A stretch of 64,000 bases of DNA from Chitinophaga sp. H8 (GTDB lineage Bacteria > Bacteroidota > Bacteroidia > Chitinophagales > Chitinophagaceae), in contig NZ_JBEXAC010000001.1 of NCBI RefSeq assembly GCF_040567655.1, forward strand, positions 434,001 through 498,000. The letters run 5' to 3'. Under the pieces are notes generated by a model that saw only the letters and a list, made by a program, of their open reading frames with translations, searched no databases and was not told the origin of the DNA. A program made the position numbers and the translations under genes. Every line of letters starts with the position of its first letter. Positions within the stretch are counted from its first letter, which is position 1. This document shows, in pieces, positions 27,834-36,537 of the stretch.

Positions 27834-27921
27834 CAACAAATAAAAATATTAGCAAAGGATAGGTCAGTGAACGATAAGCAAATCTCTGTACATTAATTTT
27901 TAAATATGGGTATCAACAGAA

Positions 27922-27947
27922 ACCGGAGATGGTGACGCATCCCCGGT
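27922..27947 (+). promoter_or_regulatory. GC-rich hairpin between fecR and susC (copy 1)
   Basis: Ten-base arms (27922-27931 and 27938-27947) pair at nine of ten positions around a 6-base loop. There is no T-tract. It lies 66 bases before the susC start. Comparable hairpins occur at 47340-47367 and 59175-59201 in the two other fecR-susC gaps, so it is likely functional, as an attenuator, a processing site or a weak terminator. Confidence 0.5.
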
Positions 27948-28013
27948 AACAAGTCTGGTATGCATAATAATCTCTGGAAGACTATTTAAAGTAAAACCAA
28001 ACACCACAAATGT

Positions 28014-31000
28014 ATGTTTTTTTATCCAACTGCGAAAGTCCCGCGGGTATGCGGGCTATCAGCCAAACTGTGCCTGGTTATGAAAATGACGGCTATCATT
28101 CTGCTCATTTCCTTTCTTCATGTGAGTGCTACCGGTTTCACGCAAAAGATCTCCTTATTTGCTAAGAATAAGCCGCTGCAACAGGTTTTTACAGAAATCG
28201 TCACGCAAACCGGTGTCTCCATTATCTATGATGAGCACATGCTGGCAAACACTTTGCCGGTTACGATTGAAGTAAAGAATGTACCTGTACGCGAGGTGCT
28301 GGATATGTGTGTGAAAAACCAACCCATTATTTATACCATAGAACCTAATAACATTGTTGTTATTAATATGGCAAAAATAACCAGCTTACCATTACCGCTG
28401 GCTGACACAACGATTACCATTACAGGTATTGTAAAGGATGAAAAGGGAGAACCTATCCCTGGTGTAACGATACAGGTAAAAGATACAAAAAGAGGAACAC
28501 AAACTGCTGCAAATGGGGTTTACAAAATTACTATAGCAGGGAATGAAGGGGTACTTGTTTATTCAAATATTGGTTTTGAAAAAGTAGAGCGGACCGTAAA
28601 GGGGAATATGGTAGTTAACATTTCTCTTAAGCCGGCGAGTGCTTCCTTACAGGATGTAGTGGTAGTAGGATATGGTGCCAAAAAGAGAGAAACTATCACC
28701 GGTGCGATCAATAGTATCAATTCAAAAGAGATTAAGACTACCACTAACACCAGCCTGTCGCAAATGCTGCAAGGTAAAATACCGGGCCTTCAAATACGTC
28801 AGAATGCGGGTGGCCCCGGCGATTTTAATTCTATGATTAATATCCGCGGTTTTGGCGCACCATTATATGTTATTGATGGGATCCCCCGTGATGATGGAAG
28901 TTTCTTTCAACGATTAAACCCCGAGGAAATTGAGAGCATCTCTGTGATAAAAGATGCTTCGGCAGCCATTTACGGCCTCAGAGCGGCCAACGGTGTTATT
29001 ATTGTTACCACCAAAAAAGGAGGAAAAGGGAAGACCACATTTAATTACACTGGCGTGGTAGGCGCACAACGACCTACGGATGTACCCAGAATGGCCAACA
29101 GGGCAGAATGGGCACAGCTAAGAAATGATGCTGCTATTAACGCAGGTGGTCTTCCTTACTTTACTAAAGAAAACCTGGAGCAAAACCTGACAGGGCCTTC
29201 TACAGACTGGTATGATGAAACGATGAAGAAGGCAGGCTTTCAGCAACAACATAATATCTCTGCCATGGGAGGTAATGATGCCGTAGCCTATTTTGCAAAT
29301 CTGGGTTATGTTAGTGAAGAAGGGCTACTTAAGAGTAATGACTTGTCTTACAAAAAATATAATTTCAGAACCAACCTGAGTGCAACACTTTCAAAGCATC
29401 TTAAAACAGAAATTAATCTCTCAGGTTTTTATGACAAGAAGGAGGCACCAGGCCAGAACTTTTACGGCATCTTTGCAGGCACCCGAACTGCTCTGCCAAA
29501 TGAACCGGTATATGCAAATAATAACCCGGATTACCTGGCATTACAACCCTATTTGAATCCGGTAGCATTGTCGGAGCGTGATCTTACCGGTTATGTGGAA
29601 GATGTTAACAGAGTATTTCAATCTTCTGCGGCCCTTATCTATGAAGTGCCTGGTGTAAAAGGCCTTCGATTGAAGGGACTGGCCGCTTATGATAACAACA
29701 ATTACAGCAATAAGACCCTGAACAAAAGTTACAATCTTTATACCTATGATGCTGCAAACGATAAGTATAATGGATATGTACAAAGCAAACCTTCCAGGAT
29801 ATCCAATTATACATCTTACAACGATCGTCTTACATTCCAGGCACATCTGCTGTATGATCGCCTGATTGCAGATAAACATAAGATCGGGGTAACATTGGTA
29901 TATGAACAGCAACAAAACTGGAGTAGGGTTTCTTCTCTGGCTCGTGAGTATACTTTCTTCACCAATGATCAGATCAATCAGGCCGATCTGAATAATCAGA
30001 AGGCAAATGGCTATGAGAATGAAACTGCCAGTAAGTCTTACATTGGCCGCTTTAATTATGATTACAAAGGCCGGTACTTTCTGGAGTACGCTTTCAGGTA
30101 CGATGGCTCTTACCGTTATCATCCGGACAGAAGATGGGGATTCTTTCCTGTCGTTTCAGGGGGCTGGCGCGTATCAGAAGAACAGTTTATGAAGCCGGTA
30201 TCTTTTATTTCGCATCTTAAACTGCGTGCGTCGTATGGTTTAGTGGGTGAAGATGCCGGATTACCTTTCCAGTATGTTCCGGGTTTCTCTACCAGTGGTG
30301 GGGGTGGTTATGAATTTGCAGATGGTACTTATACCACAGGGGCTTCTTCTCCGGCTGTTACAAACGAAAACCTAACCTGGTTTAAATCTACTATCAGCGA
30401 TATAGGGATAGAGCTTTCCCTGTTGGGTAAAATCAACTTTGAATTGGATGTGTATCAGCGATACCGGAAAGGACTATTGGCCAGGAGAAATGTTTCCCTG
30501 CCGAATACTTTCGGTAGTACGCTCCCGGAAGAGAATATTAACAGTGACCTGGTACGGGGGATCGATTTTTCAATCGGCTATCAGCATAATACCGGTGCCT
30601 TCCATTATGGTATTAAAGGCAATTTCAACTTTGCACGCACCATGAATCGCTATGTTGAAAGGGGCGCTTTTCTGAATAGTATGGACAGATGGCGCAGTGG
30701 CGCATCAGACAGGTGGAGTGATGTGGTATGGGGCTACAAACTGGAGGGGCAGTTTCAGAACAATGAAGAAATCTACTACGCCCCAATGCAGGGTGGAGAT
30801 CTGGGGAATACCCGGGAGCTGCCAGGAGATTATCGTTATAAGGATATGAATGAAGATGGTGTCATAGATGGAAAAGATATTGTTCCCCTGTTTTGGGGCG
30901 GTAACCCTAAATTATATTATGGCCTTACACTTAATGCTTCCTGGAAAGGGTTTGATTTCAATGCATTATTTCAAGGTGCAGGGAAATATTCTGTGAGGTT

Positions 31001-31418
31001 CAGGGAAGTATATGCAGAAGTGTTTGCATTTGGACTGAATACGCCGGCATACTTTTTTGACAGATGGCATAAAGCAGATCCTTATGATCCCAATAGTGAA
31101 TGGGTACCTGGTAAATGGCCTGCTACACGCTTTATTTCTAATGTTGGGTCTATGTATGCCGAAAGCATTGTATGGCGGAAAGATGCTTCTTATATGCGTT
31201 TAAAGAGCGTAGAGCTTGGATACACTTTTAACCCGCAGGCGCTGCAGAAACGGGGGATCACCAGTATCAGGGTATTTGCAAACGCCCATAATGTGTATAC
31301 CTGGGCAGATGCTTTTGTAAAGCAGTTTGACCCTGAAAAGATAGAAGGTGAGTACAGTGCGGGTCTGGGATATCCTTTGATGAGGAGTTTTAACGCAGGC
31401 ATTAATATGAATTTTTAA
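28014..31418 (+). CDS. SusC-like receptor with STN signalling domain 3
   Basis: A 1134-residue TonB-dependent transporter with a regulatory N-terminus. An N-terminal extension and signal peptide cover about residues 1-44, ending at GFTQ. The STN (secretin/TonB N-terminal) domain is about 46-118 (PLQQVFTEIVTQTGVSIIYD), which should contact the FecR protein encoded just upstream. A CarboxypepD_reg-like domain is about 135-215, the plug about 222-330 (VVVVGYGAKKRETITGAI), then the barrel ending in MNF. An internal ATG at 28080 precedes the hydrophobic core of the signal peptide and is an alternative start. The SusD gene follows after 12 bases. Confidence 0.94.
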   Translation: MFFYPTAKVPRVCGLSAKLCLVMKMTAIILLISFLHVSATGFTQKISLFAKNKPLQQVFTEIVTQTGVSIIYDEHMLANTLPVTIEVKNVPVREVLDMCVKNQPIIYTIEPNNIVVINMAKITSLPLPLADTTITITGIVKDEKGEPIPGVTIQVKDTKRGTQTAANGVYKITIAGNEGVLVYSNIGFEKVERTVKGNMVVNISLKPASASLQDVVVVGYGAKKRETITGAINSINSKEIKTTTNTSLSQMLQGKIPGLQIRQNAGGPGDFNSMINIRGFGAPLYVIDGIPRDDGSFFQRLNPEEIESISVIKDASAAIYGLRAANGVIIVTTKKGGKGKTTFNYTGVVGAQRPTDVPRMANRAEWAQLRNDAAINAGGLPYFTKENLEQNLTGPSTDWYDETMKKAGFQQQHNISAMGGNDAVAYFANLGYVSEEGLLKSNDLSYKKYNFRTNLSATLSKHLKTEINLSGFYDKKEAPGQNFYGIFAGTRTALPNEPVYANNNPDYLALQPYLNPVALSERDLTGYVEDVNRVFQSSAALIYEVPGVKGLRLKGLAAYDNNNYSNKTLNKSYNLYTYDAANDKYNGYVQSKPSRISNYTSYNDRLTFQAHLLYDRLIADKHKIGVTLVYEQQQNWSRVSSLAREYTFFTNDQINQADLNNQKANGYENETASKSYIGRFNYDYKGRYFLEYAFRYDGSYRYHPDRRWGFFPVVSGGWRVSEEQFMKPVSFISHLKLRASYGLVGEDAGLPFQYVPGFSTSGGGGYEFADGTYTTGASSPAVTNENLTWFKSTISDIGIELSLLGKINFELDVYQRYRKGLLARRNVSLPNTFGSTLPEENINSDLVRGIDFSIGYQHNTGAFHYGIKGNFNFARTMNRYVERGAFLNSMDRWRSGASDRWSDVVWGYKLEGQFQNNEEIYYAPMQGGDLGNTRELPGDYRYKDMNEDGVIDGKDIVPLFWGGNPKLYYGLTLNASWKGFDFNALFQGAGKYSVRFREVYAEVFAFGLNTPAYFFDRWHKADPYDPNSEWVPGKWPATRFISNVGSMYAESIVWRKDASYMRLKSVELGYTFNPQALQKRGITSIRVFANAHNVYTWADAFVKQFDPEKIEGEYSAGLGYPLMRSFNAGINMNF

Positions 31419-31430
31419 AACCAGGTAAAC

Positions 31431-33323
31431 ATGAAACTAATTCAAAAAACGATACTATTTATAGGGATGCTTGCCTTTGCTGGTTGTGGTAAAAATATTC
31501 TGGATAAAAAACCACTGGACAAGCTGACGGGCGAAGCTTTATTTTCTGATCCGGAGGGCGTGAAGGTATATATGGCTAACCTGTATTATCAATTACCTGT
31601 GGAGGACTTTACATTCTTCAGGAGCGGATTTAATATCCGTGATGGGGAAAACCTGGTGCCAGCTATGCTTACGGATGAGGCTATTCATTCCGAATATGCT
31701 GATTTTTTGCAAGTGAACGATTTTTCCTGGTGGGACCAGGGGTATAAGCTGATCAGGGATGTGAATATACTGATAGGGATGATACCCGGACTTAATGTCC
31801 CTGAAGATCAGATGAATGCATTAACAGGAGAAAGTGCATTTATACGGGCCTACGCTTATTTTGCACTGGCAAAGCGATATGGAGGTGTACCATTGATTAC
31901 AGCTGTACAAAAATATGAGGGAAATGTAGAAGCGTTAAAGGTTCCCAGAAGTTCAGAAAAGGCAACCTGGGATTTTATTTTGCAGGAATGCGATTCGGCC
32001 ATTAACAATTTGCCCGATACCTGGCCGGGAGGGAGAAGGGCTTCCAAATGGGCGGCGTATGCACTCAAGTCAAGAGCAGCGCTGTATGCAGCATCTCTTG
32101 CGAAATTCGGAGAAAGAGCACCTTTATCCGGTGATGCAGTTTCACAAAAGTTGGTAGGTATTGATAAGGCTGCTGCCAATGGCTATTATGAAGCCTGTAT
32201 AAAAGCGAGTGAAGCTATTATGGGGGCGGGGAAATACGGTTTGTACAGTCCTTCGCCTGCATCTCCGGAAGAAGCAGCTGAAAACTACAGGAAAATGTTT
32301 GAAGACCCATCTCTTGCATTGAATGAGGCGATCTTTATCAAAGGATTTGCAAGCCCCGGAGATATTACAGGACATAATTATGATATCTGGTATCAACCTG
32401 CACAAACAACAGGAGGTTGGCCTTTTCCGGGGCGGTTGGATCCAACCCTTGAACTGATGGATACTTATGAAAACTATGCTACTCCGGGACAAAGCGCACC
32501 TATCATTACTACTATAAGTGGGAATGACGCCAATGACTATAATGGCTTTAACCCGTCAAAGCAATATAAAAGATTTGACAAGCCATACGGCATATTTGTG
32601 GGAAAAGATGCACGGTTATGGGGAACAGCCGTTTTGCCGGGTACACAGTGGAAAGGACAGGAAATCATTATTCAGGCAGGATTTATTAAACCGGATGGAA
32701 CGCCCCAGATATTGTCCGGCGACCCATTTACCCATAATGGTAAAACATATTACACCTATGGTGCAGCGGATGCTGCCCTTTATTCGGGATTTGATCCTAA
32801 TGGAGGGGACTATACGAGAACAGGTGCTTCCTTCAAAAAGTTCCTGAATCAGAAGAACCCGGTTGCCCCGACCTGGAATCAATCGGTGACAGATTATATG
32901 GATTTCCGCTTTGCTGAAATACTGCTGAACTACGCAGAAGCAGTGGTGGAGAGTGGGTATACTGCTGATAATGCCCAGCTGAAGGCTACCAAAGCTATTA
33001 ATGATATACGCCGCCGGGCTGGTCATACCGTTGATATTCCCCTGAGTGTAGAAAATGTGCAACGGGAGAGAGTAGTAGAACTGGCCTTTGAAAATAAAAG
33101 GATCTGGGATCTGATCAGAAGGAGAGAATATCATACACTCTTTAACAATAAAATGAGACATGCACTGTTGCCGGTACTTGATTTACGGGTACAGCCTGCG
33201 CAATACATTTTCATCAGGGCTAATGTAGCAAGAGCTGTACTTGCCACATTTGATCCGAAACAATATTATAGACCTATACCAGGAATAGGAGCTAATGGTC
33301 TGGTGCAAAATCCGCAATATTAA
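31431..33323 (+). CDS. SusD-like glycan-binding lipoprotein 3 (RagB/SusD)
   Basis: A 630-residue lipoprotein with its lipobox at FAGCGK near residue 19. SusD landmarks are GESAFIRAYAYFALAKRYGG, WAAYALKSRAALYAASLAKF, FRFAEILLNYAEAV, INDIRRRAGH and RERVVELAFENKRIWDLIRR. It should cap the receptor at 28014-31418. It is of a different SusD branch from SusD 1 and 2, lacking the DGRISL opening. Confidence 0.94.
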   Translation: MKLIQKTILFIGMLAFAGCGKNILDKKPLDKLTGEALFSDPEGVKVYMANLYYQLPVEDFTFFRSGFNIRDGENLVPAMLTDEAIHSEYADFLQVNDFSWWDQGYKLIRDVNILIGMIPGLNVPEDQMNALTGESAFIRAYAYFALAKRYGGVPLITAVQKYEGNVEALKVPRSSEKATWDFILQECDSAINNLPDTWPGGRRASKWAAYALKSRAALYAASLAKFGERAPLSGDAVSQKLVGIDKAAANGYYEACIKASEAIMGAGKYGLYSPSPASPEEAAENYRKMFEDPSLALNEAIFIKGFASPGDITGHNYDIWYQPAQTTGGWPFPGRLDPTLELMDTYENYATPGQSAPIITTISGNDANDYNGFNPSKQYKRFDKPYGIFVGKDARLWGTAVLPGTQWKGQEIIIQAGFIKPDGTPQILSGDPFTHNGKTYYTYGAADAALYSGFDPNGGDYTRTGASFKKFLNQKNPVAPTWNQSVTDYMDFRFAEILLNYAEAVVESGYTADNAQLKATKAINDIRRRAGHTVDIPLSVENVQRERVVELAFENKRIWDLIRRREYHTLFNNKMRHALLPVLDLRVQPAQYIFIRANVARAVLATFDPKQYYRPIPGIGANGLVQNPQY

Positions 33324-33341
33324 TTATCAAAAGATACTGGC

Positions 33342-34028
33342 ATGAAAAGTTATAAACTATATATAGTTACATTATCAGCGCTATTAATAATAAGCGCCTG
33401 TAAGCTGGATAATTATGATGCACCAAGTGCTACGCTGTATGGAGCTTTTATAGATGCTGAACGGGGAGGTCTGGTAGAGCAGGACATTATCCGGGGTACA
33501 ACAATAGAATATGTGGAAGCAGGATATGCAGCAAAGGCTAAAGAATATATGGTAGTGAAGAATGATGGCACTTACCGTAACACGATGTTATTCCCCAACC
33601 ATTATGAGGTTACACCGGTAAGAGGAAACTTTGCAGCTATAGCACCTCAGGAGATAAACATCAGTGGACAAACCAAGCTGGATTTTGCGGTACTTCCCTA
33701 CATCCGTGTAAAAGACCTGGATATTAGAAAGGAGGGTACCAGGATCGTGGCCACCTTTAAATTACAGCAAACAATCGGTAAACCGGTGAGTAGGGTAGGT
33801 ATTTATGCCCATCCTGATATGAGTGTGGGAGCAAGCCTGCATACTGCACTGGTAGAAAAGAATATTAATGCTGTGGCAGACTCCAACCAGGTTTTTACAC
33901 TGGAGCTGGATATTGCAGCTACTCCTTCATTGACTACTGGTAAACCCTATTTCTTCAGAGTGGGTGCATTGATAGATGTGCCTGAGGCCAAGTTTAACTA
34001 TGCAAAAGCAGTAAGACTGACGCCTTAA
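33342..34028 (+). CDS. DUF3823 surface lipoprotein
   Basis: A 228-residue lipoprotein (lipobox IISACK, near residue 20) matching the DUF3823 family: an N-terminal beta-sandwich (APSATLYGAFIDAERGGLVE, then DGTYRNTMLFPNHYEVTP) and a C-terminal Ig-like half (RIVATFKLQQTIGKPVSRVG). DUF3823 proteins are encoded directly after susC-susD pairs and are thought to be accessory surface glycan-binding proteins; no activity is established. It starts 18 bases after the susD stop. Confidence 0.85.
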   Translation: MKSYKLYIVTLSALLIISACKLDNYDAPSATLYGAFIDAERGGLVEQDIIRGTTIEYVEAGYAAKAKEYMVVKNDGTYRNTMLFPNHYEVTPVRGNFAAIAPQEINISGQTKLDFAVLPYIRVKDLDIRKEGTRIVATFKLQQTIGKPVSRVGIYAHPDMSVGASLHTALVEKNINAVADSNQVFTLELDIAATPSLTTGKPYFFRVGALIDVPEAKFNYAKAVRLTP

Positions 34029-34119
34029 AAATCCAGTCGGAAAGTATCAAAATCATCATTGTCTGCACTGCTGTAACAAGTGTAGTGACCATCTTATGTA
34101 AATAATATAACCGTTTATT

Positions 34120-35235
34120 ATGAAGCAATCGAAATTCATTGTGGCAATAGCTATCGTTATCTATGCCATAGTTGGTAATGCCTGCGGACACAGTAAGGCA
34201 GATACTCCCAACCTGCAAACACCCGTGCCGGCCGGTAGCTTTGAGTTGTCTTATTGGATCGATATAGATCTGAGAGCTAATAATGGCAGGGGATACTGGC
34301 ATCATGTGGCAGATCGCCCTACAGATAAATTACCTACTTCTGCCGAAATCAAAAATGCTGTTACAAGGTGCCGTGACGATTATCATGGCCGTACTTTATA
34401 TGTTACCTATCACCGGCAGTTTGAGATAGAAGATGCTAAAACAGTATTGAAATACTGGAAACAGCATGCAGAAAAGCTGGGAATGGTAATAGTGCCAGTA
34501 GTGGTATTGGAAGATTATGCTACACCAGCAGCATTGAATTTTACAGAGAAGGAAATTTCAGATTTTGCCAGGTGGTGTGTTGATAATATTAATACCAGAG
34601 AGTTTGGAGTATATGATATTTACCACAACCGGCAGGAGCCTAAAACGCCACAGGATGGACAGCTGGCAGTGATTCATGGAAGAATAGGGAACAAAATTGT
34701 AAGAGTAGGTGTACAGCCGGGAGAAACCCTGAACGTAAGTGTTTTCCGTGCAGTACAGGATGCCTGGACTGCTGAATGCCAGGGGCTGACAAATGAGCTG
34801 TGGGAAAACCCTGTGAATTATAAAGACTCTGATAACTATGGCCGCAAGCTGCTGGAAAACTGGGTTGCCGACAGGGTGGTAAACCATGGAAAACGCATCA
34901 CCTGGTGCCTCATACCAGTGGCCTGGGATTATGAAGCACCGGTAGATCCTTATGGGTATGTATGCCCTGGTGATGATGCATTGATAAATGATCCTCCAAT
35001 TGCAGGTCGTATCAGCAAATGTGCAACCACTATTCTTAAAGGATACCCGGAAGGTATAAAAAAACAAAAGTTTGGAGGCTTCTCCTGTGATCTGCATATC
35101 CTGGATGCCAATAGTGCCGGTAAACCGGAAAGCCCCAGTTTTTATGAACAGATAAAGGCGAATCAAACCTACACCGGATATTTTGCAGAAGCCATGCAAC
35201 AAGTAGCAACAGTATATGCACAATATGATAAATAG
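34120..35235 (+). CDS. Lipoprotein of unrecognised family, tandem copy 1
   Basis: A 371-residue protein with a lipoprotein signal (IVGNAC, Cys22). I do not recognise the family. Reading along the sequence gives an alternation of strands and helices that fits a (beta/alpha)8 barrel: ELSYWIDIDLR, TLYVTYHRQF, MVIVPVVVLEDY, FGVYDIYHNRQ, IVRVGVQPGE, AECQGLTNELW, TWCLIPVAWDY and GGFSCDLHIL are strand-like. Conserved acidic residues at strand ends (WIDID, LEDY, VYDIYH, AWDY, SCDL) would suit a glycosidase active site. It is closely related to the next gene. Position after susC-susD-DUF3823 in a PUL lacking any known hydrolase supports an enzymatic or glycan-binding role; this is inference. Confidence 0.7.
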   Translation: MKQSKFIVAIAIVIYAIVGNACGHSKADTPNLQTPVPAGSFELSYWIDIDLRANNGRGYWHHVADRPTDKLPTSAEIKNAVTRCRDDYHGRTLYVTYHRQFEIEDAKTVLKYWKQHAEKLGMVIVPVVVLEDYATPAALNFTEKEISDFARWCVDNINTREFGVYDIYHNRQEPKTPQDGQLAVIHGRIGNKIVRVGVQPGETLNVSVFRAVQDAWTAECQGLTNELWENPVNYKDSDNYGRKLLENWVADRVVNHGKRITWCLIPVAWDYEAPVDPYGYVCPGDDALINDPPIAGRISKCATTILKGYPEGIKKQKFGGFSCDLHILDANSAGKPESPSFYEQIKANQTYTGYFAEAMQQVATVYAQYDK

Positions 35236-35315
35236 GATGTTTCTATAACCATCAGTGAAAAGATTAAGGAAGGATAGACGATGAATATAATTATTCAAAT
35301 ACTAAATTCTTTAAA

Positions 35316-36470
35316 ATGAAAAAACCTGTTATTGTTTTACTGGCATTGCTCTTTTTCTCCTGCGCAATTGTCACTGTTTCCTGTACCAAGCAGCTGTCAA
35401 CACCTGAAACAGCCGGAATGCCTGACCCCAAGGGTACAGGTGACCGGATAGTTCCAAGATTAGCAGGTGGCGGGTTTGAAATATCCTATTGGATTGATAT
35501 TGATGTAAGGTCAAACAACGGTAGGGGATATTGGTTTCATAAAGCTGACCGCCCTGCAGATAGTTTGCCTACCAGCGCACAGATCTGGGGAGCTGCTTCC
35601 CGTTGCCGCTTTACTTATCACGGCCTTACCCTGTATGTTATTTACCACCGGCAGTTTGAAATCAGTGATGCTAAAACAGTGCTTCAGTACTGGAAAACCC
35701 ATGCGGAAAGCATGGGCATGAAAGTAGTGCCGGTAGTAGTATTGGAAGATTATGCAAGTCCTGCGGCTACAAATTTTACTGATACTGAGATACCTGATTT
35801 TGCAGAATGGTGTATCACTAATATCAATGCGGATGAATTTGGGGTATATGATATCTATCATAATCGCCAGGGGCCTGGTACTGCACAAAACACACAGTTA
35901 GGTATTATCAAAACAAGAATAGGTAATAAGATAGTCCGTATTGGTCTCCAGCCAGGGGAATCATTAAATCCTAACATACGTCGTGGTGTGCAGGATACCT
36001 GGTCTGCCGAATGCCAGGGACTGACCAACACTTTGTGGGAGACCCCGGTTAGCTATGGCGGTACTACTAACTATGGTCGTAATTTATTGATGAACTGGGT
36101 GAATGACAGGGTAGTGAATGATAGTAACATTATTAGTTGGTGCCTGATCCCGGTAGCCTGGGATTATGATGCCCCGGTAGACCCCTATGGTTACATCTCT
36201 CCCGGTGATGATGCCCTTACAAATGATCCTCCGGTTCCGGGGCGGGTTACTTTATGTCACAACTATATCGTTGGAGCTTATCCCGGAGGGAGTGGCAATG
36301 CCAAATTTGGTGGCTACTCCTGCGACCTGCGTATACTGCAACTGAATAGTGCAGGAAAGCCGGAAAGCCCCACTTTTTATGAACGGATACGGGCAGACCA
36401 GCTGTATACAGGTTATTTTTCGGGAGCTATGAATGAAATAGGTGGTATATATAGCTTGTATGACCATTAA
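35316..36470 (+). CDS. Lipoprotein of unrecognised family, tandem copy 2
   Basis: A 384-residue lipoprotein (lipobox TVSC, Cys23), clearly a paralogue of the preceding gene along its whole mature length: SYWIDIDVRSNNGRGYW, YHRQFEISDAKTVLQYW, VPVVVLEDYASPAATNFT, FGVYDIYHNRQ and WCLIPVAWDYDAPVDPYGY all recur. The linker after the lipid anchor is longer than in copy 1. Both keep the same acidic and aromatic positions, so both are probably active rather than one being a relic. It starts 80 bases after copy 1. Function unknown; a TIM-barrel glycosidase or glycan-binding protein is my best inference. Confidence 0.7.
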   Translation: MKKPVIVLLALLFFSCAIVTVSCTKQLSTPETAGMPDPKGTGDRIVPRLAGGGFEISYWIDIDVRSNNGRGYWFHKADRPADSLPTSAQIWGAASRCRFTYHGLTLYVIYHRQFEISDAKTVLQYWKTHAESMGMKVVPVVVLEDYASPAATNFTDTEIPDFAEWCITNINADEFGVYDIYHNRQGPGTAQNTQLGIIKTRIGNKIVRIGLQPGESLNPNIRRGVQDTWSAECQGLTNTLWETPVSYGGTTNYGRNLLMNWVNDRVVNDSNIISWCLIPVAWDYDAPVDPYGYISPGDDALTNDPPVPGRVTLCHNYIVGAYPGGSGNAKFGGYSCDLRILQLNSAGKPESPTFYERIRADQLYTGYFSGAMNEIGGIYSLYDH

Positions 36471-36537
36471 GAATTGTATTAAAAAGTATCTCCGGACAAA
36501 CAGGAGTTTAATAAATAATTATTTAGAAGAGACCGAT

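Noticed and set aside
29541..30122. A 193-codon reverse-strand frame
   Set aside because: It lies entirely within susC on the opposite strand and reads as low-complexity Ile/Val sequence without a recognisable domain.
34558..35298. A 246-codon reverse-strand frame
   Set aside because: It is the antisense shadow of the first tandem lipoprotein, with no domain pattern and an unusual Cys/Tyr/Ile composition.
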